From assembly GCF_027922005.1 (NCBI RefSeq), contig NZ_BSEV01000006.1:124001-188000 (forward strand): a stretch of 64,000 nt of DNA, in the 5' to 3' direction. The DNA is from Streptosporangium carneum (GTDB lineage Bacteria; Actinomycetota; Actinomycetes; Streptosporangiales; Streptosporangiaceae). Of this stretch, positions 1 through 8,585 are shown piece by piece. The notes beneath the pieces were generated by a model. It searched no databases and was not told the origin of the DNA. It worked only from the letters and a program-made list of their open reading frames with translations. Every line of letters begins with the position of its first letter. Position 1 is the first letter of the stretch. Made by a program: the position numbers and the translations under genes.

Positions 1-1651
1 CCTGCGCCTCGTCCACGATGACGTGGCCGAAGGCCCAGGTGCGGTCGCCCGCGGCGCGTTCGGCGGTGGTGAGGTAGACGTCGTCGTTCAGGTGCCTGGC
101 GGCGAACTTCTCCGCGTCCATGATCTCGGAGAGGCCCGTCAGCTCCAGCACCTCCCTGGCGTAGTTCAGCTGGTGCTGCCGTTCCTCGGCGGCCGCGGCG
201 CGCGCCGCGGCCTGCTCCTCCTCGGCCATCCACGCCCCGGCCCGCAGCACCGACGGGTCGATGTCGCCGAGCAGCTCGGCGGCCTCGTCCAGCAGCGGCA
301 CGTCCGACGCGGCCCACCAGTTCTCCCCCTTGCGCGGCGGCTCTCGCAGCATCAGCGCCCGCTCGGCCTCGCCGAGGTCGGCCGCGGCGTAGTCGAGCCG
401 CTCGCGGGAGGTGAACAGGCCGATGAGGAGCTGTTGCGGGGTGGTGTAGGGCCACAGCCTGTTCAGCGCGGCCTTGACGGGCTGCTCGGTGCGCAGTTCC
501 TCACGGATGTCGGCCAGCTCGTCGTCGTCGATCGTCCCCTTGCCGATCTGGTGGGCGGCCTGCCTGGCGAGCGCGTTGAGCAGGTGGCGGACGAAGATCC
601 CGCGAGCCTCGTTGTGGGGCCGCCTCGAGCGGGCGGCCCGGTTGCGCGCGGCGTCCAGGACGCGCCCTTCGAGTTTGAGGGTGTAGCGGTCGAGACGGAT
701 CTCGACCGGCTTGCGCGGCACCCGCTGCCGTTCGCGTACGGCCCGCGCGACGACCTGGGCCATCCGCGCGTCGCCCTTGACCGCCGCGACCTCGGGGCGC
801 TCCCTGACCGTGGCGGTGACCCCGGGATACAGCTCGGCGACCGTGGACAGCAGCACGTCGGTCTCGCCCAGGGAGGGCAGCACCTGCTCGATGTAGCGCA
901 GGAAGGTCAGGTTGGGGCCGAGGATGAGCACGCCCTTGCGGGCCAGCCTCTCCCTGTGGGTGTAGAGCAGGTAGGCCGCCCTGTGCAGGGCGACCACGGT
1001 CTTGCCCGTTCCCGGACCGCCCTGCACGACCAGCACGCCGTTGAGGTCGGAGCGGATGATCCGGTCCTGCTCGGACTGGATCGTGGCCACGATGTCGCGC
1101 ATCCGCCCGGTCCGCCTGGCGTCGATGGAGGCCAGCAGCGCGGCCTCGCCGTTGAGGGTGCTCACGTCCTCTTCGGTGAGGCTGTCGAGGTCGAGCAGGT
1201 CGTCGTCGATCCCGATGACCTGGCGCCCCTTGGTCTGCAGGTGGCGGCGGCGGGTGACGCCCATCGAGGCCGCGGGGGTCGCGCCGTAGAACGGCTGGGC
1301 CACCGGGGCCCGCCAGTCGATCAGCAACCGCCGCTGGTCGTCGTCGGCCAGGCCGATGCGGCCTATGTAGAGGGAGGTCTGGTCGGCGTTGTCGAGTCGT
1401 CCGAAGCACAGGCCGTTCTCGACCGCCCACAGGCGGCCCAGACGCTCGGCGTACATCCCGGCGAAGGTGTCCCGCTCGGAGCGGTTCTGGTGCGTGCCGC
1501 CGCCTCCGCCCTGCGCCAGCACGTCGTCCAGCTGGCGCTGGGTGCGCTCGCGCAGCAGATCGAGCCGCGCGTAGAGGACGGAGACGTACTCCTGCTCCCT
1601 GTCGAGCTCGATTTGACGGGTTGCCTTCGCTCCATTATGGTTGATACTAAT
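1..1651 (-). CDS. helR: HelR/HelD-like UvrD-family helicase, RNA polymerase recycling (3' end outside window)
   Basis: Superfamily 1 ATPase of the HelD/HelR type, which frees stalled or rifamycin-bound RNA polymerase from DNA (family knowledge). The readable part gives the N-terminal coiled-coil with GGTHQNRSERD, Walker A GGPGTGKT, and at the window edge VIVDEAQ, the Walker B of UvrD-like enzymes; the C-terminal half lies beyond base 1. No ATG, GTG or TTG occurs in frame before the conserved coiled-coil. The likely start is ATT at 1651-1649, 6 nt after GGAG on the minus strand, giving a normal-length N-terminus. An ATG at 1635 is in another frame. The first in-frame GTG (1522) would remove conserved sequence. 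Family call sure, start uncertain. Confidence 0.85.
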   Translation of the reverse strand, partial: MSINHNGAKATRQIELDREQEYVSVLYARLDLLRERTQRQLDDVLAQGGGGGTHQNRSERDTFAGMYAERLGRLWAVENGLCFGRLDNADQTSLYIGRIGLADDDQRRLLIDWRAPVAQPFYGATPAASMGVTRRRHLQTKGRQVIGIDDDLLDLDSLTEEDVSTLNGEAALLASIDARRTGRMRDIVATIQSEQDRIIRSDLNGVLVVQGGPGTGKTVVALHRAAYLLYTHRERLARKGVLILGPNLTFLRYIEQVLPSLGETDVLLSTVAELYPGVTATVRERPEVAAVKGDARMAQVVARAVRERQRVPRKPVEIRLDRYTLKLEGRVLDAARNRAARSRRPHNEARGIFVRHLLNALARQAAHQIGKGTIDDDELADIREELRTEQPVKAALNRLWPYTTPQQLLIGLFTSRERLDYAAADLGEAERALMLREPPRKGENWWAASDVPLLDEAAELLGDIDPSVLRAGAWMAEEEQAAARAAAAEERQHQLNYAREVLELTGLSEIMDAEKFAARHLNDDVYLTTAERAAGDRTWAFGHVIVDEAQ

Positions 1652-1804
1652 GGGATACTCCGGACCATTGCGCTAGTTGTTGTGACAAACCATCACCCTA
1701 GCAGGTCCGTCGAGATGTTCGCCCATCCTCCGGCCATCACAGGTTGATTGCGGCATCCTCCCCGCGCTTGACTCGACTGACCTGGGTTCCTTAGATTCTC
1801 TGGA

Positions 1805-1825
1805 AGTTAGGAAAGTTTCCTAACT
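1805..1825. promoter_or_regulatory. ROK-type operator, perfect 21-bp palindrome
   Basis: Half-sites AGTTAGGAAA and TTTCCTAACT surround a central G with no mismatch. It lies 47 bp upstream of the ROK regulator start, and a possible -10 hexamer (TATACG, 1830-1835) begins just after it. The half-site resembles known actinobacterial ROK operators (TTAGGAAA core), so autoregulation of the operon that follows is inferred. Confidence 0.8.
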
Positions 1826-1871
1826 CCGCTATACGGGCGCCCCATATGGACATCGCCGACACGGAGGACCT

Positions 1872-3068
1872 GTGACCCAGCCCACCCCGGGCACTCCCAG
1901 CCTGCTGCGGGCGATCAACGACCGGGCCGCCCTGCAGGCACTCCTGGAGCGCGGACCGCTGACCCGGCCCGAGATCGGCGCGCTCACCGGCCTGTCCAAA
2001 CCCACAGCATCCCAGTTGCTCGTCCGATTGCAAGAGGCTGGGCTGGTCGTGCTCAACGGCATCCGCGAGGGCCTGCCGGGCCGTACGGCCGAGGTCTACC
2101 GGCTCAACCCCGCCGCGGCGCACGTCGCCGCGGTGGACGTCACCCCCGCGCACATCGACGTCAGGGTCGCCGACATCACCGGCACCGTGGTCGGCGAGCA
2201 CCGGCTGCCCACTCCGGGACGCTCGGCGGGCGACGTGGTCGAACGGGTCCGCGCCGCGCTCGAGGGCGCGAACGCCCCCGCCGACCTGCGGCACGCGGTC
2301 ATCGGCGTGCAGGGCGCCATCGACCCGGGAACCGGCAAGCTCGCCTACGCCACCAGCAAGGACATGCCGGGCTGGCACATCCCGGACCTGGTCTCCACCC
2401 TCAGCGAGGGACTGGGCGTGCGGGTCGCCGTCGAGAACAACGTCAACCTCGTCGCCCAGGCGGAGCAGGCGCACGGCGTCGCCCAGGGACACCAGGACTT
2501 CGTGCTGCTGTGGGCGGACGAGGGCCTCGGCTCCGCCCTGGTGCTGGGCGGCAGGCTGCACCGGGGCGCGACCGGCGGCGCGGGCGAGGTCGGCTACATG
2601 CCCGCCCCCGGCGCGCCGACGGCCCGCGAGGCGGGGCGCTACGCCAACCACGGCTACCAGGCCCTCACCGGCGGCCCCGCCGTGCTCAAGATCCTCAGGT
2701 CGTACGGCGTGCGCGGCTCGACCTTCGCCCAGGCCGTGCGGAACGCCGCGCAGCTCTCCGAGGAAACCGGGAAGCGCGCGGACAACGCCCGTGCCGGGCT
2801 GCGCGACGTCGCCGCCCGCCTGGCGGTCGGCCTGGCCTCGATCACCTCCGTCGTCGACCCCGAACTCATCGTGCTGACCGGCGGGACCCTCATGGCCGGC
2901 GGCGAGACCCTGCGGGAGCTCGTCGAACGAGAGCTCCACGCGCTGACCATCCCCCGCCCCCCATTGCTGCTGTCGGCCGTCGAGGGCAACCCCGTCCTTG
3001 CGGGCGCGCTCGACCTCGCCCTCGCCACCGCCAGAGAAGAGGTCTTCAGCTCCACCCTCCCCGCCTGA
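1872..3068 (+). CDS. ROK family transcriptional repressor
   Basis: 398-aa ROK protein: N-terminal winged HTH (about residues 15-75, with LTRPEIGALTGLSKPTASQLL) and a C-terminal sugar-kinase-like domain that normally binds a sugar or sugar phosphate. The zinc-binding cysteine cluster of ROK kinases is absent (GYMPAPGAPTAREAGRYANH region), fitting a regulator. GTG start at 1872 is supported by GGAGG at 1864-1868. First gene of the sugar operon; the 64-nt gap to the binding-protein gene has no visible promoter or operator, so all six genes are probably co-transcribed and controlled from the palindrome at 1805. Confidence 0.9.
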   Translation: MTQPTPGTPSLLRAINDRAALQALLERGPLTRPEIGALTGLSKPTASQLLVRLQEAGLVVLNGIREGLPGRTAEVYRLNPAAAHVAAVDVTPAHIDVRVADITGTVVGEHRLPTPGRSAGDVVERVRAALEGANAPADLRHAVIGVQGAIDPGTGKLAYATSKDMPGWHIPDLVSTLSEGLGVRVAVENNVNLVAQAEQAHGVAQGHQDFVLLWADEGLGSALVLGGRLHRGATGGAGEVGYMPAPGAPTAREAGRYANHGYQALTGGPAVLKILRSYGVRGSTFAQAVRNAAQLSEETGKRADNARAGLRDVAARLAVGLASITSVVDPELIVLTGGTLMAGGETLRELVERELHALTIPRPPLLLSAVEGNPVLAGALDLALATAREEVFSSTLPA

Positions 3069-3132
3069 TCCCCGCGTCACGCTTCCCCACCTTCCCCTCG
3101 TGATCCCCCCCACACGCAAGGAGGCAGCCGCC

Positions 3133-4476
3133 GTGCGCCGACGCTTTCTCACCTTCGCCATGGCCGCGACCGCGGCCACGGCACTGACCGCCTGCACCGC
3201 GGGCAAGGAGGGCGCGCCCGCTCTCGGAAGCGGGCCGAAACCCTCGGGCTCCGCGTCCTCCGCCCTGCCCGCCGCCTCCATCGAGGTGTGGCACGGGTTC
3301 AGCACCCCCGGTGAGGTGAAGGCGTTCGAGGACGCCGTCGCCGGGTTCCGCGCGAAATATCCGCAGATCACCGTGAAACTAGTCAAGGGCGTACAGGACG
3401 ACCAGATCACCCAGGCCGTGCGCGGCGGGAAGGCGCCGGACGTCGCCTCCTCGTTCACCACGGACAACGTGGCGCAGTGGTGCAAGAGCGGAACGTTCCA
3501 GGACCTCACCCCGGTGATCAAGCAGGACGGCATAGACCTGTCGGTGATCCCCGAGGCCTCCCGCGCCTACACCGAGTTCGACGGCAGGCGCTGCACGATG
3601 CCGCTGCTCGCCGACGCCTACGGCCTCTACTACAACAAGGCCCTGATGAAGGGCGAACAGCCGCCGAAGACGCTGTCGGAGCTGACCGAGCTGACGAAGA
3701 AACTCACCGTCAGGGACGCCGACGGGAACATCAAGGTCGCCGGGTTCATCCCGAGCTTCCAGTACTACGAGAACGTCCCGACCCACTTCGCGCCGACCAT
3801 CGGCGCGAAGTGGTACAACGAGGACGGCACCTCGGCGATCGGCTCCGACCCGGCCTGGAAGGGGTTCCTTCGCTGGCAGAAGGAGCTCGTCGACTGGTAC
3901 GGCTACGACAAGCTGAACAAGTTCCGCAAGAGCCTGGGCCAGGAGTGGTCGGCCGACCATCCCTTCTACAAGGGCAAGGTCGCCATGGTGCTGGACGGCG
4001 AGTGGCGCAACGCCATGATCGCCAACGAGGCCGAGGAGCTCGACTACGGCACCGCGCCGTTCCCCGCCGCCGACGACAAGCCCGACCTGTACGGCGGCGG
4101 CTTCACCTCCGGCACCGTGATCGGCGTCCCGAAGGGCGCGAAGAACCCGCAGGCCGCCTGGGAGCTGGTGAAGTATCTCACCACCGACACCCAGGCCCTG
4201 GTGACCCTGTCGAACGCGGTGCGCAACGTGCCGACGACCAAGGCCTCGCTCGAGGCTCCCGGTCTGAAGAAGGACGCGAACTTCCAGACCTTCATCGACA
4301 TCTTCGCCCACCCCAGGACGAGCACCATCCCCTCCAGCGTCAACAGCTCCTTCAACCAGGAGGCCTTCCAGGAGTTCATGAACCAGTGGGAGCAGGGGTC
4401 CGTCAAGGACCTCGACGCCGGGCTCGCCGAGGTCGACAAGCGCATCAACGACAAGCTGAAGCTGTCCGGGGGCTGA
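3133..4476 (+). CDS. ABC sugar transporter substrate-binding lipoprotein
   Basis: 447-aa family 1 extracellular solute-binding protein. A basic N-terminus and hydrophobic stretch lead to the lipobox LTAC (Cys21), so it should be a membrane-anchored lipoprotein. The SIEVWHGFSTPGEVKAFEDAV segment and the later GG-FTSGTVIGVPKGAKNPQAAW block are typical of maltose/cellobiose-type binding proteins. The reading frame is open further upstream, but GTG at 3133 is chosen because AAGGAGG (3118-3124) precedes it and it yields a complete signal peptide. Feeds the two permeases downstream; the substrate is not readable, though GH4 linkage suggests a disaccharide or small glucoside. Confidence 0.92.
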   Translation: MRRRFLTFAMAATAATALTACTAGKEGAPALGSGPKPSGSASSALPAASIEVWHGFSTPGEVKAFEDAVAGFRAKYPQITVKLVKGVQDDQITQAVRGGKAPDVASSFTTDNVAQWCKSGTFQDLTPVIKQDGIDLSVIPEASRAYTEFDGRRCTMPLLADAYGLYYNKALMKGEQPPKTLSELTELTKKLTVRDADGNIKVAGFIPSFQYYENVPTHFAPTIGAKWYNEDGTSAIGSDPAWKGFLRWQKELVDWYGYDKLNKFRKSLGQEWSADHPFYKGKVAMVLDGEWRNAMIANEAEELDYGTAPFPAADDKPDLYGGGFTSGTVIGVPKGAKNPQAAWELVKYLTTDTQALVTLSNAVRNVPTTKASLEAPGLKKDANFQTFIDIFAHPRTSTIPSSVNSSFNQEAFQEFMNQWEQGSVKDLDAGLAEVDKRINDKLKLSGG

Positions 4477-4482
4477 TCCTCG

Positions 4483-5430
4483 ATGAGCAGCATCGCCCAC
4501 GCGACACCGCGACGGCGGCACGGTGAGGGCCTCAAGGCCCTGCTGTGGATGTCGCCGTGGCTGGTGGGGTTCGCGGTCTTCTTCGCCTACCCCCTCGCCG
4601 CGACGGTCTACTTCTCCTTCCACCGCTATGACCTGTTCACGCTGGAGTTCAGCGGCCTGGACAACTACCGCTACTTCCTGACGGACGACCGCGCCTGGAT
4701 CTCCATCGGCAACACGCTGTGGCTGGTGGCCGTCATGGTCCCCGCCCAGGTGCTCTTCGGCCTGGCCGTCGCGCAGTTCCTGACCCACCTGAAGGCGGGC
4801 GCGGGCTTCCTGCGCACCGTGTTCTACCTGCCCTCGCTGGTGCCGGTGGTCGCGGGGACGGTCTCCTTCGTCTTCGTGATGAACCCCTCCGGTCCGGTCA
4901 ACCAGGTCCTCGGGTTCTTCGGGATCACCGGGCCCGACTGGTTCGGCGACAAGGACTGGTCCAAGCCGGGCCTGACCCTGCTGGCCATGTGGGGCATCGG
5001 CAACACGATGATGATCTTCCTGGCGGCGCTGCTGGACGTGCCCAAGCACCTGTACGAGGCCGCGGCCATCGACGGGGCGGGCGCGTGGCGGCGCTTCCGC
5101 AGCATCACGCTGCCGACCATCTCCCCGGTGCTGATGTTCTCGGCCGTCACCGGCGTCATCTACGCCCTGCAGTACTTCACCCAGGCGATGATCGCCTCCC
5201 GGGTCGCCTCAGGGCGCACCGACTCGGCCGGCAGCACCTTCGTGCCGGGCTACCCGGAGCTGTCGACGCTGACACTGCCGCAGTGGCTCTTCCACGCGGG
5301 CTTCCGCGACTCCACCATGGGCTACGCCTGCGTGCTGGCGCTGGTGCTGTTCGCGGCGGCCATGGCCCTCACCCTCGTCCTGCTACGCCGGTTCCGCGCG
5401 TTCGCCGACGACGAGGGAGGCGGCCGATGA
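4483..5430 (+). CDS. ABC sugar transporter permease, MalF type
   Basis: 315-aa inner-membrane permease with about six transmembrane segments and the cytoplasmic EAA loop (EAAAIDGAGAWRRFRSITLP) that docks the ATPase. Starts 6 nt after the binding-protein stop and ends in an ATGA overlap with the second permease, so translation is probably coupled. The operon encodes no ATPase; actinobacteria commonly energise such importers with a shared MsiK-type ATPase encoded elsewhere (family knowledge). Confidence 0.93.
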   Translation: MSSIAHATPRRRHGEGLKALLWMSPWLVGFAVFFAYPLAATVYFSFHRYDLFTLEFSGLDNYRYFLTDDRAWISIGNTLWLVAVMVPAQVLFGLAVAQFLTHLKAGAGFLRTVFYLPSLVPVVAGTVSFVFVMNPSGPVNQVLGFFGITGPDWFGDKDWSKPGLTLLAMWGIGNTMMIFLAALLDVPKHLYEAAAIDGAGAWRRFRSITLPTISPVLMFSAVTGVIYALQYFTQAMIASRVASGRTDSAGSTFVPGYPELSTLTLPQWLFHAGFRDSTMGYACVLALVLFAAAMALTLVLLRRFRAFADDEGGGR

Positions 5431-6317
5431 CCGCCCTGGCCACGCCCCCCGTCACCGCCGTCTCCCCCGCCCGCCGCACGGGCGCGCGCGGCCGTGCCCG
5501 CAGGATCCTGTACTGGATCGCCACCCACGCCGTCGCCGTCGCGCTGTCGCTGATGTTCCTCGGGCCGCTGGCGTTCGTCGCGCTGACCGCGCTGATGACC
5601 GACGAGCAGGCGCTCACCGGCGACCTGTGGCCGACCAGCTGGAACTGGGGCAACTTCGGCGAGGTGTTCGCCAGGTCGCACATGCTGACCTGGATCGGCA
5701 ACACGTTCATGTACGCCGGGCTCGCCACGCTGTTCATGCTGCTGTCGTCGATCCCGGTGGCCTACGCGATGGCCCGTTTCCGTTTCAGGGGCAGAAAACT
5801 GGCTTTCTTCGCGGTCATCACGATGATGATGCTGCCCCCTCAGGTCGTCGCCGTTCCCGTCTATCTCATCTGGGCGCGTTTCGATCTCACCGGCACGTTG
5901 TGGCCGCTGATCCTGCCGATGCTGCTCGGCGACGCCTTCTCCATCTTCCTGCTTCGGCAGTTCCTGATCACGATTCCCCGGGAGTACACCGAGGCAGCCC
6001 GAGTCGACGGCTGTTCGGACCTCAGGACGCTGGTCAGCGTGATCCTGCCGATGTCCAGGCCCGCGATCGCGGCGGTCGCCCTGTTCCAGTTCTTTTACTG
6101 CTGGAATGATTACTACGGACCGCTGCTTTACGCACAGATAAGCGAGGAAAACTGGACCCTGTCCCTCGGGCTGGCGTCCTTCCGGGCACTGCACAGCGTG
6201 CAGTGGAACCTCACCATGGCGGCGACCATCCTCGTCATGGCACCGGTGATCATCGTGTTCTTCTTCGCCCAGAGAGTTTTCATCGAGGGCGTGACGCTGA
6301 CAGGAGTAAAAGGGTGA
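5427..6317 (+). CDS. ABC sugar transporter permease, MalG type
   Basis: 296-aa partner permease. Six predicted membrane segments and the EAA loop (EYTEAARVDGCSDLRTLVSVIL). ATG at 5427 overlaps the previous stop by 4 bp; a much longer open frame upstream is not real because it runs antisense to the sense of the first permease. Its own stop overlaps the GTG of the GH4 gene. MalG-type permeases pair with the MalF-type one to form the channel. Confidence 0.93.
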   Translation: MTALATPPVTAVSPARRTGARGRARRILYWIATHAVAVALSLMFLGPLAFVALTALMTDEQALTGDLWPTSWNWGNFGEVFARSHMLTWIGNTFMYAGLATLFMLLSSIPVAYAMARFRFRGRKLAFFAVITMMMLPPQVVAVPVYLIWARFDLTGTLWPLILPMLLGDAFSIFLLRQFLITIPREYTEAARVDGCSDLRTLVSVILPMSRPAIAAVALFQFFYCWNDYYGPLLYAQISEENWTLSLGLASFRALHSVQWNLTMAATILVMAPVIIVFFFAQRVFIEGVTLTGVKG

Positions 6318-7573
6318 AACTCGCCGTTGTCGGGGGCGGCTCGACGTACACGCCGGAGCTTATCGACGGATTCGCACGGCTGCGGGACGAACTCCCCCTC
6401 ACCGAGATCGCTCTGGTCGATCCGGACCCCAACCGTCTCGAACTGGTCTCCGGGATGGCCCGCCGGATGCTGGCGCACGCCGGTCACCCGGCCAGGGTCG
6501 TCGCGACCGGTTCGGTCGAGGAGGGCGTCGCCGGAGCCCACGCGGTCCTGCTGCAGCTGCGCGTCGGCGGCCAGGCCGCCCGCAACGTGGACGAGACGCT
6601 GCCGCTCGAGTGCGGCTGCGTCGGCCAGGAGACCACCGGCGCGGGCGGTCTGGCCAAGGCGCTGCGCACCGTCCCCGTGGTGCTGGACATCGCCGCGAAG
6701 GTGCGCGAGCACGCTCCCGACGCCTGGATCGTCGACTTCACCAACCCGGTGGGCATCGTCACCAGGGCGCTGCTCGAGGCCGGGCACCGGGCCATCGGCC
6801 TGTGCAACGTGGCCATCGGCTTCCAGCGCCGCTTCGCCGCCAAGCTGGGGGTCGCTCCCGAGCGGATCTCGCTGGGCCACGTGGGCCTGAACCACCTGAC
6901 CTGGGAGCGGGCCGTGTTCCTCGACGGCGTGGACGTGCTGCCCCGGCTGCTGGAGAGCCACGGCGAGGAGATCGCCCAGGACATCGGCCTGCCCGTCTCC
7001 CTGATCCGCCACCTCGGCGTCGTGCCCTCCTACTACCTGCGCTACTTCTACGAGCACGACGCCGTGGTCGAGGAGCAGCGGAGCAAGCCGTCCCGCGCCG
7101 CCGAGGTGGCGGCGATGGAGGCCACGCTGCTGGAGATGTACGCCGACCCGTCGGTGAACACCAAGCCCGAACTGCTGGAGAAGCGGGGCGGGGCGTTCTA
7201 CTCCGAGGCCGCGGTCGCGCTGATCGCCTCTCTGCTCGGCGATCGGGGCGACACCCAGGTGGTCAACCTGCGCAACGACGGCACGCTGCCCTTCCTGTCC
7301 GACGACGCGGTCATCGAGGTCCCCGCCACGATCACCGCGACCGGCGCGAAGGCCCTGCCCGTCGACCCCGTCGAGCCGCTCTACGCGGGGCTCATGGCGC
7401 ACGTCACGGCGTACGAGACGCTGGCGCTCGACGCCGCGCTGCACGGCGGCGTCGAACGCGTCTCCGACGCGCTGCTGGCCCACCCGCTGATCGGCCAGGC
7501 CTCGCTGTCGGACGACCTCGCACGGCGCCTCGTCGAGGCCAACCACCGGCACCTGCCCTGGGCGACAAGGTGA
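6314..7573 (+). CDS. GH4 family NAD-dependent 6-phospho-glycosidase
   Basis: 419-aa glycoside hydrolase family 4 enzyme. Rossmann start VVGGGSTYTPEL (5-16), FTNPVG at 142-147, and the probable metal ligands Cys164 (GLCNV) and His194 (GLNH), matching the LicH/6-phospho-beta-glucosidase layout. GH4 enzymes use NAD+ and Mn2+ to split mostly 6-phosphorylated glycosides by a redox-elimination route. GTG at 6314 is chosen because it overlaps the permease stop (GTGA) and begins directly with the Rossmann strand. Subfamily is inferred; alpha-type GH4 activities cannot be excluded. Confidence 0.88.
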   Translation: MKLAVVGGGSTYTPELIDGFARLRDELPLTEIALVDPDPNRLELVSGMARRMLAHAGHPARVVATGSVEEGVAGAHAVLLQLRVGGQAARNVDETLPLECGCVGQETTGAGGLAKALRTVPVVLDIAAKVREHAPDAWIVDFTNPVGIVTRALLEAGHRAIGLCNVAIGFQRRFAAKLGVAPERISLGHVGLNHLTWERAVFLDGVDVLPRLLESHGEEIAQDIGLPVSLIRHLGVVPSYYLRYFYEHDAVVEEQRSKPSRAAEVAAMEATLLEMYADPSVNTKPELLEKRGGAFYSEAAVALIASLLGDRGDTQVVNLRNDGTLPFLSDDAVIEVPATITATGAKALPVDPVEPLYAGLMAHVTAYETLALDAALHGGVERVSDALLAHPLIGQASLSDDLARRLVEANHRHLPWATR

Positions 7574-8541
7574 GGACAGTCCTGGCGGTCGACGGCGGCA
7601 ACAGCAAGACCGACGTCGCGCTGGTCGCCGAGGACGGCTCCGTCCTCGCCACGGCCCGGGGAGCGGCCTTCCAGCCGCAGAGCGCGGGCGTCGGCGTCGC
7701 GATCGACGCGGTCGGCGACGCCGTGCGCGCGATGCTCGGCCAGGACGCGGCGCTCCCGTTCGCCGACCACGTGGCCGCCTACGTGGCGGGCGCCGACCTG
7801 CCGGTCGAGGAGGACGCCCTCAGGGACGAGATCGTCGCCAGGGGGTACGGCGGGAACGTGGTCGTCGGCAACGACACCTTCGCGCTGCTGCGCGCGGGGG
7901 CGTCGGGGCCCGCGGGAGTGGCCGTGGTGTGCGGGGCGGGCATCAACGCCGTCGCGGTCTCCCCGACCGGCGAGGTGACGAGATACCCCGCCCTCGGCAG
8001 GCTCACCGGCGACTGGGGCGGAGGGTACGGCCTCGGCGAGGAGACGCTGTGGTCGGCGATCCGCTCGGAGGACGGCCGCGGCCCGGCCACCGCGCTGGAG
8101 CGGGCGGTACGCGAGCACTTCGGCGCGAGCACGGTCGAGCGGGTGTCCCTGGACATCCACTTCGGCGATCTGCCGCCCGGCAGGCTGCACGAGCTCGTGC
8201 CGGTGCTGATGGCCGTCGCGGCCTCGGGCGACGCGGTCGCCCGCTCGATCGTGACGCGGATGGCCGACGAGGTCACCGTGCTCGGGGTCGTCGCGCTGCG
8301 CCGTCTGGACCTGCTCGACACCCCGATGGAGGTGGTCCTGGGCGGCGGCGTGCTGACCGCCCGCGACCCGCTGCTGAACGGCCTGATCGAGGAGCGCTTC
8401 GCCGAGCAGGCCCCCAGGGCCAAGCTGGTCGTGGCGGACGTCCCCCCGATCGTCGGCGCCGCCCTGCTCGGCCTGGACGCCCTGGACGCCGCCGAGGAGG
8501 CGAAGGCCCGCCTGCGCGCCCACTTCCACGCGGCGGCGTGA
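7570..8541 (+). CDS. BadF/BadG-type ATPase, probable sugar kinase
   Basis: 323-aa ASKHA-fold kinase of the BadF/BadG/BcrA/N-acetylglucosamine-kinase family. Phosphate-1 motif VDGGNSKTDVAL at 7-18, adenosine/phosphate-2 region GVAVVCGAGINA, and the later VVLGGGVL. GTG at 7570 overlaps the GH4 stop by 4 bp. Position at the end of an ABC-GH4 operon without PTS suggests it phosphorylates the imported glycoside or a released hexose so that GH4 can act; this is inference. A strong hairpin follows the gene. Confidence 0.87.
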   Translation: MRTVLAVDGGNSKTDVALVAEDGSVLATARGAAFQPQSAGVGVAIDAVGDAVRAMLGQDAALPFADHVAAYVAGADLPVEEDALRDEIVARGYGGNVVVGNDTFALLRAGASGPAGVAVVCGAGINAVAVSPTGEVTRYPALGRLTGDWGGGYGLGEETLWSAIRSEDGRGPATALERAVREHFGASTVERVSLDIHFGDLPPGRLHELVPVLMAVAASGDAVARSIVTRMADEVTVLGVVALRRLDLLDTPMEVVLGGGVLTARDPLLNGLIEERFAEQAPRAKLVVADVPPIVGAALLGLDALDAAEEAKARLRAHFHAAA

Positions 8542-8544
8542 GAG

Positions 8545-8580
8545 CACGCCGTGCGGCCCGCGACAGGGCCGCACGGCGTG
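8545..8580. terminator. Bidirectional terminator hairpin, 15-bp perfect stem
   Basis: Arms 8545-8559 and 8566-8580 (CACGCCGTGCGGCCC and its complement) with a 6-nt loop. It sits between the convergent kinase and Lrp genes, whose stop codons are only 44 bp apart. Confidence 0.85.
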
Positions 8581-8585
8581 GACGG

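Noticed and set aside
23-1747. 574-codon plus-strand open frame
   Set aside because: Antisense shadow of the HelR gene: the minus-strand translation has Walker motifs, this frame has only His/Gly/Val/Gln-rich residues.
3379-5049. 556-codon minus-strand frame through the transporter genes
   Set aside because: Antisense to clear binding-protein and permease sequences with matching ribosome sites.
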